Part shown: positions 18,604 to 27,485 of the stretch, in pieces
How positions within the stretch are numbered: the first letter of the stretch is position 1
Layout: each line of letters opens with the position of its first letter
Origin: Chthonomonas calidirosea
GTDB lineage: Bacteria > Armatimonadota > Chthonomonadetes > Chthonomonadales > Chthonomonadaceae
Direction: 5' to 3'
DNA length: 45,751 nucleotides
Assembly: GCA_945878775.1 (NCBI GenBank)
Contig: CAMCUQ010000005.1
Location: 1-45,751, forward strand
Made by a program: the position numbers and the translations under genes
Notes under the pieces: generated by a model
Told to the model about the DNA's origin: nothing
Databases searched by the model: none
Seen by the model: only the letters and a program-made list of their open reading frames with translations

Positions 18604-21072
18604 ATGGCAAGCAGTGTATCCAACGCATCAGGAAATTCGCGCAGTCGCATGGCTCGCCGCCTCAGCCCAGGCGAGATACGTCGTCGCTGGAAAACTATTC
18701 TTGCGATAGCCTTTTTAGTTGTCGAAGCCATTACCGCCATCCTCCTCGTTAGCTTCGCCGTCGTCTTTTGGCGCTTCACCCAACAGCTTCCCTCCATAGA
18801 AGCCGCCGTCAATGGAATTGACCTCAATGAGCCATTAGCAACCACCGTCTGGTCACAAGACGGAGTGAAGCTGGCAACGCTCAGAGTAGAAAACCGCAAG
18901 CCCCTCAAAGAGCTAAGCCAAATTCCCAAATATGCCAAAGAGGCGACTCTTGCCATAGAAGACCACCGCTTCTATACCCACCCCGGCATCGATCTTAAGG
19001 GAACCATGAGAGCGGTTTGGGTGAATGTAAGCTCCAACAAATCCTCACAAGGAGGAAGCACCCTCACCCAGCAGCTTGTGCGAAATGTAAAGCAGTTTGG
19101 GGTTGGCAAAGAGAAAAAATTAGAGCGTAAAGTGCGCGAGGCATTCATCGCCCTACGCCTAGAACAACTCTACTCTAAAGACGATATTCTTCTGCTCTAT
19201 CTCAATAACATCTACTATGGACGCGGCGCGTATGGTATCGAGGCAGCCTCACAGACGTTTTTCGGCAAATCGGTTGCTAATCTCACCCTGAATGAAGCCG
19301 CTATGCTTGCAGGAATGGCTCAACGCCCCTCCGACTTTTCACGCGACTCCCAACGCCAAGCCGCCATAGATCGCCGCAACGAAGTGCTTGGCAAGATGCT
19401 AGAGTATGGCTATATAACGGAGCCTGCCTTCAACAAAGCCAAGAACGATCCCGTCAAGTTTGCTCCCCACAAACTCCAAAACAACTTCGATTTTAAGGCT
19501 CCCCATTTCGTCACCTATGTGCTGCGTCAACTCTTCAACAAGTACGGAACCGATTTCGTCTACTCTGGCTTGAAGATTGAGACCACTCTGAACTGGAATA
19601 TGCAGCAATGGGGAGAGAAGACCCTCCGAGGTGGACTCGACCGAGATTCTAGAGTTGGGGCAAATCAGGGCGCGTTGGTCTCTATAGATAACCACACAGG
19701 CTACATTCGTACTATGGTAGGCGGCAGAAACTTCTATGTGGATCAGTTCAATGCCGTCACACAAGGGCGCAGGCAACCCGGCTCCACCTTCAAAGTCTTC
19801 GACTACACCGCCGCTTTTGATACAGATGCCGCCAGCCTCTATAGCTCCTTTACCGACGAGCCTATCGCCTACCCCAACAACCCGGACAAGATCGTCAAGA
19901 ACTACAGTGGCGGGTACAGCTACAGGTCTGTTTCGTGCCTCACCGCCATCCAGTTTTCTAAGAATACCGTTGCCGTAAAAGTCGCACAAAAAGTGGGAAT
20001 TAGGACGGTCATCGCCTATGCCAGAAGGATGGGCATCACCACAGCGATAGCGCCCTATCTCCCCAGTGCACTCGGAGCCTCCGCCGTCCGTCCCATCGAT
20101 CTCGCCTCTGCATACTCTGTCTTCCCCATGCAGGGAAGGCGTGCATTGCCCATGTCCATTGCTCGTGTGAGTGATTCTTTGGGAGAGGTGGTCTGGGAAA
20201 ATCAACCTCAGATTACAGAGCAACTCCTCAAGCCCAGCACGGTAGAGCAGATCGATAACGCCCTTCGTGCCGTGGTCGAAGGGGGAACAGGAACCCGTGC
20301 CGCAGGAGTGGAGGGCGCAAGAGGCAAAACAGGCACTACAAACGACAACCGTGACGCCTGGTTTGCTGGCTATACCCCAGAGCTAACCACAGTTATATGG
20401 GTCGCAAGCGTGCGCAAACTCAAAAACGGCAACGCCTTGTACCAAGTCATGCCCGGAGCCACAGGAGGACATGTCTGCGCTCCTATATGGAAAGAGTTCA
20501 TGCTTCAAGCCGTCCCAGAACAACGTCGAACCCAGATCAATATTCCGGGCATTACCGTCACACAAACCCAAGCAGAGATCAAGACGGCGGAGACGCAAGA
20601 TGTAGATCGACAAAAGAAGCGTAAAAAGAAGCAAGACAACAAACCGAAAACAGAGCCTACGGACGATAGCAACGAGACTGAACCTACCCCAATGGGTCCC
20701 AAAGAGTTTGGGCAAGATGGAACTCCCATCGATCCCGAAGGCAATAATGGAACAGAAACCCCCTCGGATAACACGCCAAAGGATACGGGAGGAGAGAAAG
20801 CCCCTGCCGAAGCCGAGCCTCCGCCAGAGGCGAACCGAGATACAACAATTAACATTCGGTCGAATCCGCGCAGGTCGGAAAACACACTTGCCCGAACACC
20901 CACACCAAAGCCTGTTGCGGCATTAATGACTACAGCCTCCCTCTGTCAAGAATCGGGGCAGAGAGCAACTCGCTACTGCCCCAATACCCATTCAAAGCGA
21001 ATGTCCGCTGATCAGCGTCAAAGTTTAGGTAAATGTACCCTCCATCGCGTCCCCCCCGGTGAAGAAGAGTGA
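18604..21072 (+). CDS. Class A penicillin-binding protein (transglycosylase/transpeptidase, PBP1 family)
   Basis: The protein polymerises and crosslinks peptidoglycan outside the cytoplasmic membrane. After a basic cytoplasmic end come one TM segment (about 35-60), a GT51 transglycosylase domain (EDHRFYTHPGIDLKG, GGSTLTQQLVRN, AMLAGMAQRPSDF) and a transpeptidase domain with SxxK (Ser about 394, PGSTFK), SxN (about 452, SKN) and KTG (about 575, GKTGTT). A Lys/Glu/Pro-rich linker (about 665-765) leads to a C-terminal Cys segment (CQESGQRATRYCP) seen in some PBP1 proteins. I place the start at ATG 18604, because the track start lies in the promoter; there is no ribosome binding site, which fits a leaderless mRNA. 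ftsE overlaps its end by 14 bases. Confidence 0.94.
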   Translation: MASSVSNASGNSRSRMARRLSPGEIRRRWKTILAIAFLVVEAITAILLVSFAVVFWRFTQQLPSIEAAVNGIDLNEPLATTVWSQDGVKLATLRVENRKPLKELSQIPKYAKEATLAIEDHRFYTHPGIDLKGTMRAVWVNVSSNKSSQGGSTLTQQLVRNVKQFGVGKEKKLERKVREAFIALRLEQLYSKDDILLLYLNNIYYGRGAYGIEAASQTFFGKSVANLTLNEAAMLAGMAQRPSDFSRDSQRQAAIDRRNEVLGKMLEYGYITEPAFNKAKNDPVKFAPHKLQNNFDFKAPHFVTYVLRQLFNKYGTDFVYSGLKIETTLNWNMQQWGEKTLRGGLDRDSRVGANQGALVSIDNHTGYIRTMVGGRNFYVDQFNAVTQGRRQPGSTFKVFDYTAAFDTDAASLYSSFTDEPIAYPNNPDKIVKNYSGGYSYRSVSCLTAIQFSKNTVAVKVAQKVGIRTVIAYARRMGITTAIAPYLPSALGASAVRPIDLASAYSVFPMQGRRALPMSIARVSDSLGEVVWENQPQITEQLLKPSTVEQIDNALRAVVEGGTGTRAAGVEGARGKTGTTNDNRDAWFAGYTPELTTVIWVASVRKLKNGNALYQVMPGATGGHVCAPIWKEFMLQAVPEQRRTQINIPGITVTQTQAEIKTAETQDVDRQKKRKKKQDNKPKTEPTDDSNETEPTPMGPKEFGQDGTPIDPEGNNGTETPSDNTPKDTGGEKAPAEAEPPPEANRDTTINIRSNPRRSENTLARTPTPKPVAALMTTASLCQESGQRATRYCPNTHSKRMSADQRQSLGKCTLHRVPPGEEE

Positions 21073-21802
21073 TACCCTCGAGAAGACGAATACACCCATG
21101 ATCGAGTTCAAAGACGTTTGTGTCTCCTACGCTTCAGGTTGGCAAGCCCTCCACAACCTCAATCTCACCGTCGAGAAGGGCGAGTTTGCGTTTATTGTGG
21201 GTCCCACAGGAGCCGGGAAATCGACACTGCTCAAACTCATCTATCGGGATGAGAAACCCACACAAGGAACCATCCGCGTGTCGGACCAAAACCTCAATGA
21301 GATGCGCCTCCGTGACATCCCCTTTTTGCGCCGCAAGATCGGAGTCGTCTACCAAGATTTCGGCTTGCTTCCCAACAAGACGGTCTATGAGAACGTCGCC
21401 TTTGCCCTTCAGGTGATCGGTGCCGCTCGAAGTACCATTCGCAAGCAGGTTCCCCATGTGCTTGAGCTTGTGGCAATGGGACACAGACCCGATTCCTTTC
21501 CCAATCAGCTCTCTGGTGGAGAACAACAGCGTGTCGCCATCGCTCGCGCCCTCGTAAACGATCCCCCGATCCTCCTCGCCGATGAACCCACCGGAAACCT
21601 TGATCCAGAGACCTCCATGGGCATTATCCAACTCCTCAATCATATCCATGTTCGAGGTACAACGGTATTGGTAGCCACGCACGATCATGCCATTGTGGAC
21701 ATGATGCAGAGGCGTGTGCTTGCTTTTGAGCGTGGAAAACTGGTTCGAGATGAACTGGTTGGAGCCTATCGCTCTGCCGAGTTTGAGGAGCCACGCCCAT
21801 GA
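21059..21802 (+). CDS. ftsE: Cell division ATP-binding protein FtsE
   Basis: FtsE is the ATPase of the FtsEX complex, which controls peptidoglycan hydrolases at the division site. The 247-residue ABC protein has Walker [10 protein letters not shown], a Q-loop with [18 protein letters not shown] (a family-typical stretch), signature LSGGEQQR, Walker [13 protein letters not shown] and the switch His in ATHDH. The GTG at 21059 overlaps the PBP stop by 14 bases; ATG 21098 (MIEFKDV) is an alternative start that matches the usual FtsE N-terminus better. The stop overlaps ftsX by 4 bases. Confidence 0.94.
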   Translation: MKKSDTLEKTNTPMIEFKDVCVSYASGWQALHNLNLTVEKGEFAFIVGPTGAGKSTLLKLIYRDEKPTQGTIRVSDQNLNEMRLRDIPFLRRKIGVVYQDFGLLPNKTVYENVAFALQVIGAARSTIRKQVPHVLELVAMGHRPDSFPNQLSGGEQQRVAIARALVNDPPILLADEPTGNLDPETSMGIIQLLNHIHVRGTTVLVATHDHAIVDMMQRRVLAFERGKLVRDELVGAYRSAEFEEPRP

Positions 21803-22692
21803 AACTCCACAGCCTTATCTTCCTCATAGGCGAGGCGGGGCGCAACATTCGGCGCAACGGCTTGATGTCTCTGGCGGCACTCGGCACAGTAACCGTTGCC
21901 CTCACGGTACTTGGAGGTTCCCTCTGGACGACTTTTCGCCTCAATGAGTTCGCTCGATTACAACCGGAGCGATTTAACCGAATCGATCTCTTCCTTCCTG
22001 CCACTTCAGATCGCTCTGTCGCCGATGCTCTCCAAAAACGAATCGAAAAACTGCCCAACGTGAAAAACGTGGAGCTTGTGCCCAAAGAGGAAGCATGGAA
22101 ACTGATCCAACAGCAGGAGCCAACTCTCACGCAAGCCCTCGAAACCAACCCTCTCCCCGACAAGCTAGAAGTAGAGCTAGAGGACCCCACACAGGTCTCC
22201 TCGCTTGCACAGCAGTTTCGGGATCATAAGGCGTTTTCGCAGGTGGAAAAAGTGGTGGATGCAGGCGAAGAGGTACGCACTCTGGTCAACTTTGCCCGCA
22301 TCATAAAGATAGTGGGCGGCGGACTCTCAATAGGGCTTTTCGTTGCCACACTGTTCATCATCCACAACACGATTCGGCTCACTGTGTTTGCACGACGACG
22401 CGAGGTACGAATCATGCAGATGGTGGGTGCAACTCCCGGCTTCATTCGCCTCCCTCTCCTCTTAGAAGGGCTTTTTCACGGCACGATTGGGGGCATTATT
22501 GCGGGGGTATTGGTGTTGCTTTGTGGCAGAGAGGTCTCTCTCTTCGTTACAAGCCTAAAATCGCCTTTAGTAGGCAACCAAGCCTCTTTACTCTCCCCTG
22601 CACAGATATTCGTCCTCATCACGCTCATGGGAGCCTGTCTCGGAGTTGTGGGCAGTTTTCTCGCCATTCGTCGCTTTGTGAGACAAATATAA
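21799..22692 (+). CDS. ftsX: Cell division protein FtsX
   Basis: FtsX is the membrane subunit that passes FtsE ATPase cycles to cell wall hydrolases or their activators outside the membrane. The 297 residues show a short cytoplasmic N-terminus, TM1 (about 22-44), an extracytoplasmic domain of about 120 residues, and three further TM segments (about 170-195, 220-245, 265-290) framing VFARRREVRIMQMVGATPGFIRLPLLLEG, abbreviated here to its core RREVRIMQMVGAT, which is the FtsX family motif. It starts with ATGA overlapping ftsE. Its place right after the PBP and ftsE links wall synthesis to division. Confidence 0.94.
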   Translation: MKLHSLIFLIGEAGRNIRRNGLMSLAALGTVTVALTVLGGSLWTTFRLNEFARLQPERFNRIDLFLPATSDRSVADALQKRIEKLPNVKNVELVPKEEAWKLIQQQEPTLTQALETNPLPDKLEVELEDPTQVSSLAQQFRDHKAFSQVEKVVDAGEEVRTLVNFARIIKIVGGGLSIGLFVATLFIIHNTIRLTVFARRREVRIMQMVGATPGFIRLPLLLEGLFHGTIGGIIAGVLVLLCGREVSLFVTSLKSPLVGNQASLLSPAQIFVLITLMGACLGVVGSFLAIRRFVRQI

Positions 22693-22743
22693 CGCTTGGT
22701 ATCAAGTTCAAGACCTCGTTTGTGAGCATCAAGGAGGTGTACC

Positions 22744-24153
22744 GTGGAATACCAAATTGAGTCTGAGCTACTGCAACCCACTCCCCGCCCTATCCAGCCC
22801 AAATTGCCTCCTACGGCAATAGGGTGTATGGCACTCTTTTTTACTCCTTTTGTCGTAGTAGGAATCTATCTTGCCATCGACACGATTAGGACTTTAGGAG
22901 AGGTATTACACCCCGATCCACAATCCCCAACTCATGGCGCGACTCTAGGGTTTATCTTTCAAGCCGTTTTTGCGCTATTTTGGAATGGTGCTCTCATCTA
23001 CATGACAACCGCTAGTATTAGGAAAACGCGTAAAGATTCTCTTATAGTACGTGAGGGAGTGCCTGTGCCCGCAACGATTCTGGAGAGCAAATTAGAAAGC
23101 CACAACGATACTGACCAATGCATCTATCGCTATAGCTTTGTTCGTAGGGACGGAGCCACTATCGTTGGGACGCAAACGGTAAATAGATCAGGAAATGCCA
23201 ATATTGAAAAGGGGGACACCGTTACCCTTCTGTACCTGCCAGATAAATCGGAGCAGAACGCACTCTATCGTTTTTGCGATTACCGCGCTAAAGGGACAGT
23301 GAGTACCGAGTATGCACACGGCACAAAAACAGACCCTCTTCCAGTCACTCCAATTCCAGCCCCGTCCTTCTCCACACCCTACAGGATGGAGCCAGAGCTG
23401 AACCAGCCCATACCACGCTCCATAGCACCTATCCCTCGTGGAATACAGACCGCTTCTGGCTGTTTTATCCTGTTTATGACCCCCTTTGTCTTGATAGGCT
23501 TGTGGCAAGCCTATCAGTCTATCACCATTACCGCTGTGCAAGGGTTTGGCACTACTACCGAAGCCATTGTGGAGTCGAAAGCAGAGGGCAAGCGATTTCT
23601 TACGGAAGGTAAGAATGGACCTAGTACGCACCTCTATGTCACCTATCGGTTTCAAGCCAACGGGCACACCTATCGCTCTCAAGATGATGTCTACGAAAAG
23701 GACTACGAACGCATTCGACCTGGTGATAGGCTCTCGATTCGCTACCTGTTTTTCGCACCCTCAAAACTCACCCTCCTGGTAGAGCGAAGTGCCACGGCGG
23801 ATTCCGATAGCATAGTACAGACCCTGTTTTGGAATGGCATCGTAAGTCTCTTTATTCTTATTCCCTTTAGCGCGAGAGTCCAAGGGCGACGTTTCATTCG
23901 ACGTGGCATTGCCGTTCCTGCCACAATTACCTCCAAAACAGTGGACACAAACGGCAATTCAGATACCTGCTATCTCCATTTCCAATATCACGTACAGGGC
24001 AAAGCCTCTCCATTGGAAGGAAAGCAGATGCTTCAAAAGTTGCAATTGGAGGGGATTTCAGTGGGGGAGACTCTCACGCTACTCTATCTGCCAAACGCTC
24101 CCGATAAATACAAGTTCTACCGCTTCTCATTTTATAAAGCCCGCCTCTCCTAA
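22744..24153 (+). CDS. Membrane protein with two DUF3592-like units (internal duplication)
   Basis: The 469-residue protein consists of two similar halves. Each begins with a proline-rich lead (LLQPTPRPIQP / LNQPIPRSIAP), then a GC(M/F)xLFxTPFVxxGxxxA membrane segment, a second hydrophobic segment with LFWNG, a VPATI beta-domain strand and an ending such as DTVTLLYLPDKSEQNALYRF / ETLTLLYLPNAPDKYKFYRF. These beta parts resemble DUF3592, a domain of unknown function in membrane proteins. The second half has an extra soluble insert of about 100 residues. It follows ftsX by 51 bases, with AAGGAGG before its GTG start, and ends at a bidirectional terminator. Its function is unknown. Confidence 0.75.
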   Translation: MEYQIESELLQPTPRPIQPKLPPTAIGCMALFFTPFVVVGIYLAIDTIRTLGEVLHPDPQSPTHGATLGFIFQAVFALFWNGALIYMTTASIRKTRKDSLIVREGVPVPATILESKLESHNDTDQCIYRYSFVRRDGATIVGTQTVNRSGNANIEKGDTVTLLYLPDKSEQNALYRFCDYRAKGTVSTEYAHGTKTDPLPVTPIPAPSFSTPYRMEPELNQPIPRSIAPIPRGIQTASGCFILFMTPFVLIGLWQAYQSITITAVQGFGTTTEAIVESKAEGKRFLTEGKNGPSTHLYVTYRFQANGHTYRSQDDVYEKDYERIRPGDRLSIRYLFFAPSKLTLLVERSATADSDSIVQTLFWNGIVSLFILIPFSARVQGRRFIRRGIAVPATITSKTVDTNGNSDTCYLHFQYHVQGKASPLEGKQMLQKLQLEGISVGETLTLLYLPNAPDKYKFYRFSFYKARLS

Positions 24154-24239
24154 CCGTTAAGGACAGAAAGCGCATCAAACAGCTTCCCTCTGCCCTAGAA
24201 CACATTAGACCTCTCTACTGAAAAGCACCTTATAATGGC

Positions 24240-24275
24240 AAAAGAGAGGTGGGGTGTTAGCCCCGCCTCTCTTTT
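24240..24275. terminator. Bidirectional terminator between convergent genes
   Basis: AAAAGAGAGGTGGGG (24240-24254) pairs with CCCCGCCTCTCTTTT (24261-24275) around a 6-base loop, with one T-G pair. The stem has A-rich and T-rich ends, so it can stop transcription on both strands. It sits between the DUF3592-like gene (+) and the small gene at 24327-24530 (-). Confidence 0.88.
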
Positions 24276-24326
24276 GCTTGAAGGTCTCTCTTTTTCGTCT
24301 TTTTTGTTTGTGTTACTTTTGGTTTG

Positions 24327-24530
24327 TTAGTACGATGCGTTTGTTTCGCGGGAGGTTAGCCGACGGAAACGGCGCGAAGTTTGCACGATCTCCACACGCT
24401 CTGGCAGGGTGTCACGCTCTTCAACACGAACCACGTCTCCGGTCTCCATATCGATGTAGACTCCGGGATCAACGGTCTCCCCCGACCAATACTCTCTCAC
24501 ACTAAATCTTGCTACCTGAAGGGGTGGCAT
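24327..24530 (-). CDS. Small conserved-looking protein of 67 residues, unknown function
   Basis: The short protein has the segment SGETVDPGVYIDMETGDVV followed by DTLPERVE and a basic C-terminal tail (SRRFRRLTSRE). The GE-x-PGVYxD-x-TGEVV-x-LP pattern resembles small bacterial proteins of the YjzC kind, but I cannot assign it with certainty. GGAG sits 6 bases before the ATG, a bidirectional terminator lies past its stop, and no larger gene overlaps it, all of which support a real gene. Confidence 0.65.
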   Translation of the reverse strand: MPPLQVARFSVREYWSGETVDPGVYIDMETGDVVRVEERDTLPERVEIVQTSRRFRRLTSRETNASY

Positions 24531-24946
24531 CTCTTTCTCCTTTCAAAATAACGGCTAGAGAAGGGTTCTACTCTCCCTAAAACAAGGGGCAGAACAAGGT
24601 TGCCTCACATTGCGCTTCAGTTCTAGGCTCGTGTCGTCTCCGCCTCTATCGGGCGTCTATTCTTTCGCCTCTGCTTGTGCAGGGCAGCTTGAAGCGATTC
24701 AACAATGCGTTCTCAACGCTACACACTAATTATGGCACATTTTGCGATATTCCGCAAGAGAGGCGAACAGTAGCAATATTATTCGTACTCTAGCACTCTC
24801 TTCAACTCTCTATCGCCCTTGAATCGCGTTCACTATAAGAATAGACCCAAAATAGTTGAGAAAAGTTACGGTCATTGCGACACTTTTCTTTGCCCCCTCG
24901 CGTCCTCTCTCCTGTAACCCCAAAACTAAAAGGAGCACACACGCAC
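24531..24946. other. Intergenic gap upstream of dnaN
   Basis: This divergent gap of about 416 bases must hold promoters for the small gene and for dnaN, but I cannot point to a convincing -35/-10 pair on either strand. A 7-bp inverted repeat GAAAAGT (24860-24866) / ACTTTTC (24882-24888) is the only structure seen. No DnaA-box cluster (TTATCCACA-like) is visible, so I do not call an origin. Confidence 0.5.
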
Positions 24947-26128
24947 ATGGTGGCATCCCCCACAGAAACCCGCGCCAGCCTCAAAGCAACCTGTCCCCGC
25001 AAAGAGCTGTTTGAAGCCGTTCAGACCGTAGGACACGCCGTATCAGGTAGAAGCGCACTCCCCATTCTTAGCCATATTCTTATTCGCACAGAGAGCAATG
25101 GACTTCGGCTCATTGCAACAGACCTCGAACTCGGCATTTCGTGCTACATTCCTGCCCAAATATCAGAGGCAGGCGCACTCACTGCTCCCTCACGCCCCTT
25201 TGCAGAGGTCTTGGGCAATCTGCCCGACAAGAGCGACGTTGCGATCTCTGTCGATAAAAGCTACACAGTGCGAGTCCATTGCGAAAAGTCCGACTACAAA
25301 ATATTGGGCTTACCTGCCGAAGAGTATCCCTCTCTGCCAGAAGTGAAAGATAACGTCTCTTTTTCCATCCCACAAGCAAAAATGCGAGAGATGATTCGCC
25401 AAACCCGCTTCGCTGTAGGAACCGACGAAACACGCCCCATTCTCACAGGCATTCTTATGGTATTTGATGGAGACAGCCTGAAGTTTGTAGCCACCGACAC
25501 CCACCGCCTCGCCGTCAAAACCGCAACAGTGACCAACGGCAACGGTTCCCAAAACGCCATTGTCCCCGCCCGTGCCATGAACGAACTCACACGGCTACTG
25601 ACAGGGGAAGAGGGCAACGTGGAGGTACGCCTCTCAGGCAACCAAGTAATGTTCCTACTCCCTGGCGAGAACCAAGTCCAAATCATTGCGCGACTTATTG
25701 AGGGACAGTTCCCCAATTTCCAGAGGGTCATTCCTGCCGAATACACAAAGCGACTTATTGTTCCCACCCCCAACCTTCAGAGTGCCGTAAAGCGTGCCGC
25801 CATCGTTGCCCGCGAAAACTCCCAAAGAGTCATCTTCCGCGCAACCGAGGACAAACTGGTACTTACCGCAGAGAGTCAAGTCGTTGGAAACGCCTATGAG
25901 GAGATCGAGATCGAGGCTCAAGGAGGCGATATTGAGACCGCCTTCAACGCAAAATACCTACTCGAAGTTCTGGACGTTCTGGAAGAGGATCACCTCTACC
26001 TAGAGCTAACAGAGGCACTCAAGCCCGGCGTCCTCCGCCCTGTTCCTGCCCCTGTGAAAGACGGCGATACCGTTGTTCCGGGAACCCCAGACTACCTCTG
26101 TGTTCTCATGCCAATGCAGATATACTAA
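24947..26128 (+). CDS. dnaN: DNA polymerase III subunit beta (sliding clamp)
   Basis: The beta clamp dimer encircles DNA and tethers replicative polymerase. The 393 residues form the three repeated clamp domains, with FEAVQTVGHAVSGRSALPIL in the first, ETRPILTGILMVF and ATDTHRLAV in the second, and ENSQRVIFRA and FNAKYLLEVLDVL in the third. The C-terminal VLMPMQIY is the usual end (the family has MPMR). I start at ATG 24947, with GGAG about 11 bases upstream, rather than at the track start 24875, whose extra 24 residues do not match the family. dnaA and recF are not beside it. Confidence 0.95.
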   Translation: MVASPTETRASLKATCPRKELFEAVQTVGHAVSGRSALPILSHILIRTESNGLRLIATDLELGISCYIPAQISEAGALTAPSRPFAEVLGNLPDKSDVAISVDKSYTVRVHCEKSDYKILGLPAEEYPSLPEVKDNVSFSIPQAKMREMIRQTRFAVGTDETRPILTGILMVFDGDSLKFVATDTHRLAVKTATVTNGNGSQNAIVPARAMNELTRLLTGEEGNVEVRLSGNQVMFLLPGENQVQIIARLIEGQFPNFQRVIPAEYTKRLIVPTPNLQSAVKRAAIVARENSQRVIFRATEDKLVLTAESQVVGNAYEEIEIEAQGGDIETAFNAKYLLEVLDVLEEDHLYLELTEALKPGVLRPVPAPVKDGDTVVPGTPDYLCVLMPMQIY

Positions 26129-26168
26129 AACGTAGTCGGCGAAAGTCGCTCTGAATCTGCCCTCGTCA

Positions 26169-26200
26169 TGCCCCTTTTCCCAACCCTGGGAGAAGGGGCA
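26169..26200 (+). terminator. Terminator after dnaN
   Basis: TGCCCCTTTTCCCA (26169-26182) pairs with TGGGAGAAGGGGCA (26187-26200) across a 4-base loop, with one T-G pair. It is a 14-bp GC-rich stem beginning 40 bases after the dnaN stop. ATAATATT follows rather than a strict T-run. Confidence 0.75.
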
Positions 26201-26299
26201 ATAATATTCATCACTTTGAATTATGCGAAAAATACAGAGCATCGTTTGAGAGCCACAATGTGCTAAAATCCAATAATCACTTTCACTTTGAGGTAAACA

Positions 26300-27280
26300 A
26301 TGCCTGAACCGAACCCATCACCGCAGGTGCTTTGCGCCGGTATCCTTGTCGCCGACATCTTTGTTCCACCCATGCCTAGCCTCCCAGCGTCGGGAGAACT
26401 ACGTGCCACCGAAGACTTTTTGCTAGAAACAGGGGGTTGCGCCGCCAATGTAGCCACAAGCCTCACACGCCTTGGGGTTAGTGCCGCCGTTAGTGGCGTG
26501 GTCGGAACCGATGTTTTTGGTGATTTTTTGATCAACGAACTTACAGAAAAAGGGGCAGATACCTCTGGAATTCGACGCACCCCCTATTTTGGAACCTCCA
26601 AAACAGTGGTTCTCCCCGTCATTGGAGATGACCGCCGTTTTATTCATACCTTCGGTGCAAACAACGATTTCAATGAGAAAGACATTGCTCTCGATACCCT
26701 TGAGGAAGGCAGCGTCCTCTATCTTGGGGGGTTGCTCATCATGCCTGCCCTCAAAAGCGAGGGAGTCGCGCGTCTTTTTGAAGCGGCACGTTCCCGTAGA
26801 ATCACGACGGTACTGGATGTGGTGGTTCCCATAGGAGATGCCTCCGAAGCAATGGAGTACCTTCGCCCAATACTCCGCCATACCGATCTCTTCATGCCAA
26901 ACGATGAAGAGGCACACTCCTTAACGGGAGAGGAGGAGGTAGAGAAGCAGGCAGATGCCTTCCTGAAGGCAGGATGTACCACCATTATCATCACTCAAGG
27001 CGTGAAAGGAACCCTCCTCAAGAACAAAGAGGTCGCCCTCTATGCCGACACCTACCCGATAGAATTTGTCGATGGCTCCGGGTCTGGTGACGCTTTTGCC
27101 GCAGGATACATCACGGGTTTGGTGGAAGGGTGGGATTTGAAACGGACTCTCACCTTTGCCAGCGCTATAGGTGCGTCGGCTTGTACCCAACTGGGCTGTA
27201 CGCCGGGAGTGTTCAACCGAGAACAAGCGCAGACAATGATGAGTGAATATCTTCTTAACATTCCAGAAAGAACGAATTAG
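26300..27280 (+). CDS. PfkB-family carbohydrate (ribokinase-like) kinase
   Basis: Members phosphorylate sugars or nucleosides using ATP. The 326-residue protein has the N-terminal GGCAANVATSLTRLG motif, the lid region GVVGTDVFGDF, and the C-terminal signature DGSGSGDAFAAGYITGL, which contains the anion hole and catalytic Asp (usual form DTTGAGDAF). The exact substrate cannot be told. ATG 26300 follows GAGG; TGCTAAAAT upstream (26261-26269) could be an extended -10 box. It is monocistronic, ending in a strong terminator, and lies next to the sugar-catabolic locus without being part of that transcript. Confidence 0.88.
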   Translation: MPEPNPSPQVLCAGILVADIFVPPMPSLPASGELRATEDFLLETGGCAANVATSLTRLGVSAAVSGVVGTDVFGDFLINELTEKGADTSGIRRTPYFGTSKTVVLPVIGDDRRFIHTFGANNDFNEKDIALDTLEEGSVLYLGGLLIMPALKSEGVARLFEAARSRRITTVLDVVVPIGDASEAMEYLRPILRHTDLFMPNDEEAHSLTGEEEVEKQADAFLKAGCTTIIITQGVKGTLLKNKEVALYADTYPIEFVDGSGSGDAFAAGYITGLVEGWDLKRTLTFASAIGASACTQLGCTPGVFNREQAQTMMSEYLLNIPERTN

Positions 27281-27301
27281 CCCACCGTTCGCCGAACTCA
27301 A

Positions 27302-27347
27302 CAAAAGCCCTCTGCTACTCCATTTTCAGAGCAACAGAGGGCTTTTG
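27302..27347 (+). terminator. Rho-independent terminator after the PfkB kinase gene
   Basis: CAAAAGCCCTCTG (27302-27314) pairs perfectly with CAGAGGGCTTTTG (27335-27347). The 13-bp stem ends in a TTTT tract. It begins 22 bases after the stop codon. Confidence 0.88.
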
Positions 27348-27439
27348 CATTGCCCCACCTAAAAGACCCCTCCCCCTCCTGATTTCAAAACAACACCCCT
27401 CCTCGAAGACAAGATTCACGTATAAACAAAAAAAGAGGG

Positions 27440-27468
27440 TTGACATCTTGTTAGTATGTGTCTATAAT
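27440..27468 (+). promoter_or_regulatory. Perfect consensus promoter of the aldolase-dehydrogenase fusion gene
   Basis: TTGACA (27440-27445) and TATAAT (27463-27468) are exact consensus hexamers with a 17-base spacer, 67 bases upstream of the start codon. A promoter this strong suggests the gene is held in check by the repressor-type sites that follow directly. Confidence 0.88.
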
Positions 27469-27485
27469 AAACTTATTGACCATAC

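Noticed and set aside
19399-20223. 274-residue minus-strand ORF inside the PBP gene
   Set aside because: It lies wholly opposite the transpeptidase domain of a well supported PBP gene and shows no domain of its own.
24231-24236. TATAAT just before the bidirectional terminator
   Set aside because: No -35 hexamer lies at a suitable distance, and any transcript would end at once in the terminator.
24860-24888. GAAAAGT/ACTTTTC inverted repeat upstream of dnaN as an operator or origin element
   Set aside because: It is only 7 bp per arm with a 15-base spacer in AT-rich DNA, which can occur by chance. No DnaA boxes accompany it.
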